This document shows positions 31,490 to 32,299 of a stretch of 32,299 nt of DNA, in pieces (the stretch's first letter is position 1; each line of letters starts with the position of its first letter). This DNA is from CAZVUW01 sp964629825. GTDB lineage: Bacteria; Actinomycetota; Nitriliruptoria; Euzebyales; Egibacteraceae. The stretch lies in assembly GCA_964629825.1 (NCBI GenBank), contig CAZVUW010000027.1:1-32299 (forward strand). Direction: 5' to 3'. The notes below the pieces were generated by a model. The model was given only the letters and a program-made list of their open reading frames with translations. It did not search any database and was not told the origin of the DNA. A program made the position numbers and the translations under genes.

Positions 31490-31876
31490 TCACATGTGGG
31501 GGACGTCGGCGGGGATGTCGTAGAAGGTGGGGTGGCGGTAGACCTTGTCGCCGCTCGGCGCGAAGAACGGGTCCTTCTCGTCGGGCGAGGACGCGACGAT
31601 GTCGGCCGAGCGGACCACCCAGATGCTGACGCCCTCGTTGCGGCGGGTGTACAGGTCGCGGGCGTGTCGCACCGCCATCTCGCCGTCGGCGGCGTGCAGC
31701 GAGCCGACGTGCACGTGGTTCAGACCGCGCTTGCCGCGGACGAAGACCTCCCAGAGGGGCCAGTCGGCGCGCACCTCGGCGGGGTCGGTGTCGGTGGGGA
31801 TACCTGCCAGGGGAACGGCCCCATGACCGCCCTCGGCGCTGAGCTCGCCGTCCTCGAAGGACCTCTGCTCCTCCAC
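31490..31876 (-). CDS. paaB: Phenylacetyl-CoA epoxidase subunit PaaB
   Basis: This 128-residue small subunit links PaaAC heterodimers. The conserved core starts about residue 40 (WPLWEVFVRGKRGLNHVHVG) and runs through HARDLYTRRNEGVSIWVV and SSPDEKDPFF to KVYRHPTFYDIP. It carries about 35 extra N-terminal residues. GTG 31876 is preferred because AGGGAGG lies about five bases upstream. GTG 31891, overlapping the paaA stop, is an alternative, and the frame is open even further inside paaA. Confidence 0.92.
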   Translation of the reverse strand: MEEQRSFEDGELSAEGGHGAVPLAGIPTDTDPAEVRADWPLWEVFVRGKRGLNHVHVGSLHAADGEMAVRHARDLYTRRNEGVSIWVVRSADIVASSPDEKDPFFAPSGDKVYRHPTFYDIPADVPHM

Positions 31877-31887
31877 TGCGTCCTCCC

Positions 31888-32299
31888 TCACGCGGCCACC
31901 TGCGCCCGGGCGGCCTGCTTGGCGGCGTAGGCCGAGGCGGCCTCGCGCACCCAGGCGCCCTCCTCGTGCGCCTTGCGGCGCTGGGCGACGCGCGCGGCGT
32001 TGCACGGTCCATCGCCGGAGATGACGCGGCGCAGCTCATCCCAGTCCGGCTCGCCGAAGTCGTAGTGCCCCCGCTCGGGGTTCCAGCGCAGCTCGGGGTC
32101 CGGCAGAGTGACGCCCAGGGCCTCGGCCTGTGGGACCGTCATGTCGACGAAGCGCTGGCGCAGCTCGTCGTTGGTGTGGCGCTTGATCTTCCACGCCATC
32201 GACTGGGCCGTGTGGGAGGAGGCGTCGTCGGGTGGGCCGAACATCATCAGCGACGGCCACCACCAGCGGTCGACCGCGTCCTGCACCATGGCCCGCTGC
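31888..32299 (-). CDS. paaA: Phenylacetyl-CoA 1,2-epoxidase catalytic subunit PaaA (partial, 5' end off window)
   Basis: Only the last 136 residues are present; the gene runs past the window edge. They match the PaaA C-terminus: AMVQDAVDRWWWPSLMMFGP, SMAWKIKRHTNDELRQRFVD, MTVPQAEALGVTLPDP and GHYDFGEPDWDE. The tail AYAAKQAARAQVAA matches as well. PaaA carries the di-iron centre that epoxidises phenylacetyl-CoA; its ligands lie mainly upstream of this fragment. The ATG at 32289 is internal, as residues before it continue the family sequence. It is followed by paaB. Confidence 0.96.
   Translation of the reverse strand, partial: QRAMVQDAVDRWWWPSLMMFGPPDDASSHTAQSMAWKIKRHTNDELRQRFVDMTVPQAEALGVTLPDPELRWNPERGHYDFGEPDWDELRRVISGDGPCNAARVAQRRKAHEEGAWVREAASAYAAKQAARAQVAA

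Noticed and set aside
1..32299. Mobile elements, CRISPR arrays, tRNA or rRNA genes
   Set aside because: No transposase or integrase frames, terminal repeats, regularly spaced repeats or recognisable RNA gene signatures were seen by eye; a covariance-model scan was not possible.

Overview
The window is GC-rich, gene-dense DNA with no tRNA, rRNA, CRISPR array or mobile element that I can see. It looks like the chromosome of an actinobacterium (Actinomycetota). The strongest sign is the run mec-cysO-cysM-(metallo-beta-lactamase-fold gene)-rph-rdgB, which has the same order as the Mycobacterium tuberculosis Rv1334-Rv1341 region minus two genes. Frequent GTG/TTG starts, GTGA stop/start overlaps and probable leaderless promoters agree with this. 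The class is uncertain; a deep-branching, non-mycobacterial line is an inference. Ten Ns inside typA show that this is a draft scaffold.

Layout. 1-1963: typA (ribosome-associated GTPase), broken only by the assembly gap. 1960-6762: an unusual pair of convergent genes. The plus-strand gene encodes a winged helix DNA-binding domain, an Arg-rich linker, one membrane helix and a large Asp-box beta-propeller. It is preceded by a cluster of TTGAACG-type repeats that look like operators. The minus-strand gene encodes a secreted double Cu/Zn superoxide dismutase whose first domain has lost its metal ligands. Both proteins end in the same roughly 75-residue helical domain.

6893-17347 (minus): nine tightly packed transport genes. 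A peptide/nickel-type ABC importer (binding lipoprotein, two permeases, two ATPases) runs directly into a carbohydrate-type ABC importer (permease, binding lipoprotein, ATPase, permease). 17761-24346 (plus): a membrane histidine kinase, selD, the CysO sulfur-carrier cysteine pathway (mec, cysO, cysM), an Rv1339-like metallo-hydrolase, RNase PH and the RdgB/HAM1 nucleotide pyrophosphatase. 24355-26640: a helical hemerythrin-like protein, a small zinc-ribbon protein and a second membrane histidine kinase. 26603-32299 (minus): the phenylacetyl-CoA epoxidase genes paaABCDE (paaA cut by the window edge), then a DksA/TraR-like protein and the pseudouridine catabolism pair psuG-psuK.

The most interesting candidate system is 1960-6762: a possible membrane-tethered one-component regulator with an extracellular propeller, its own operator array, an internal start that would release a propeller-only form, and a neighbouring secreted SOD carrying the same C-terminal module. 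The domains and repeats are read directly from the sequence. Their regulatory connection is inference.
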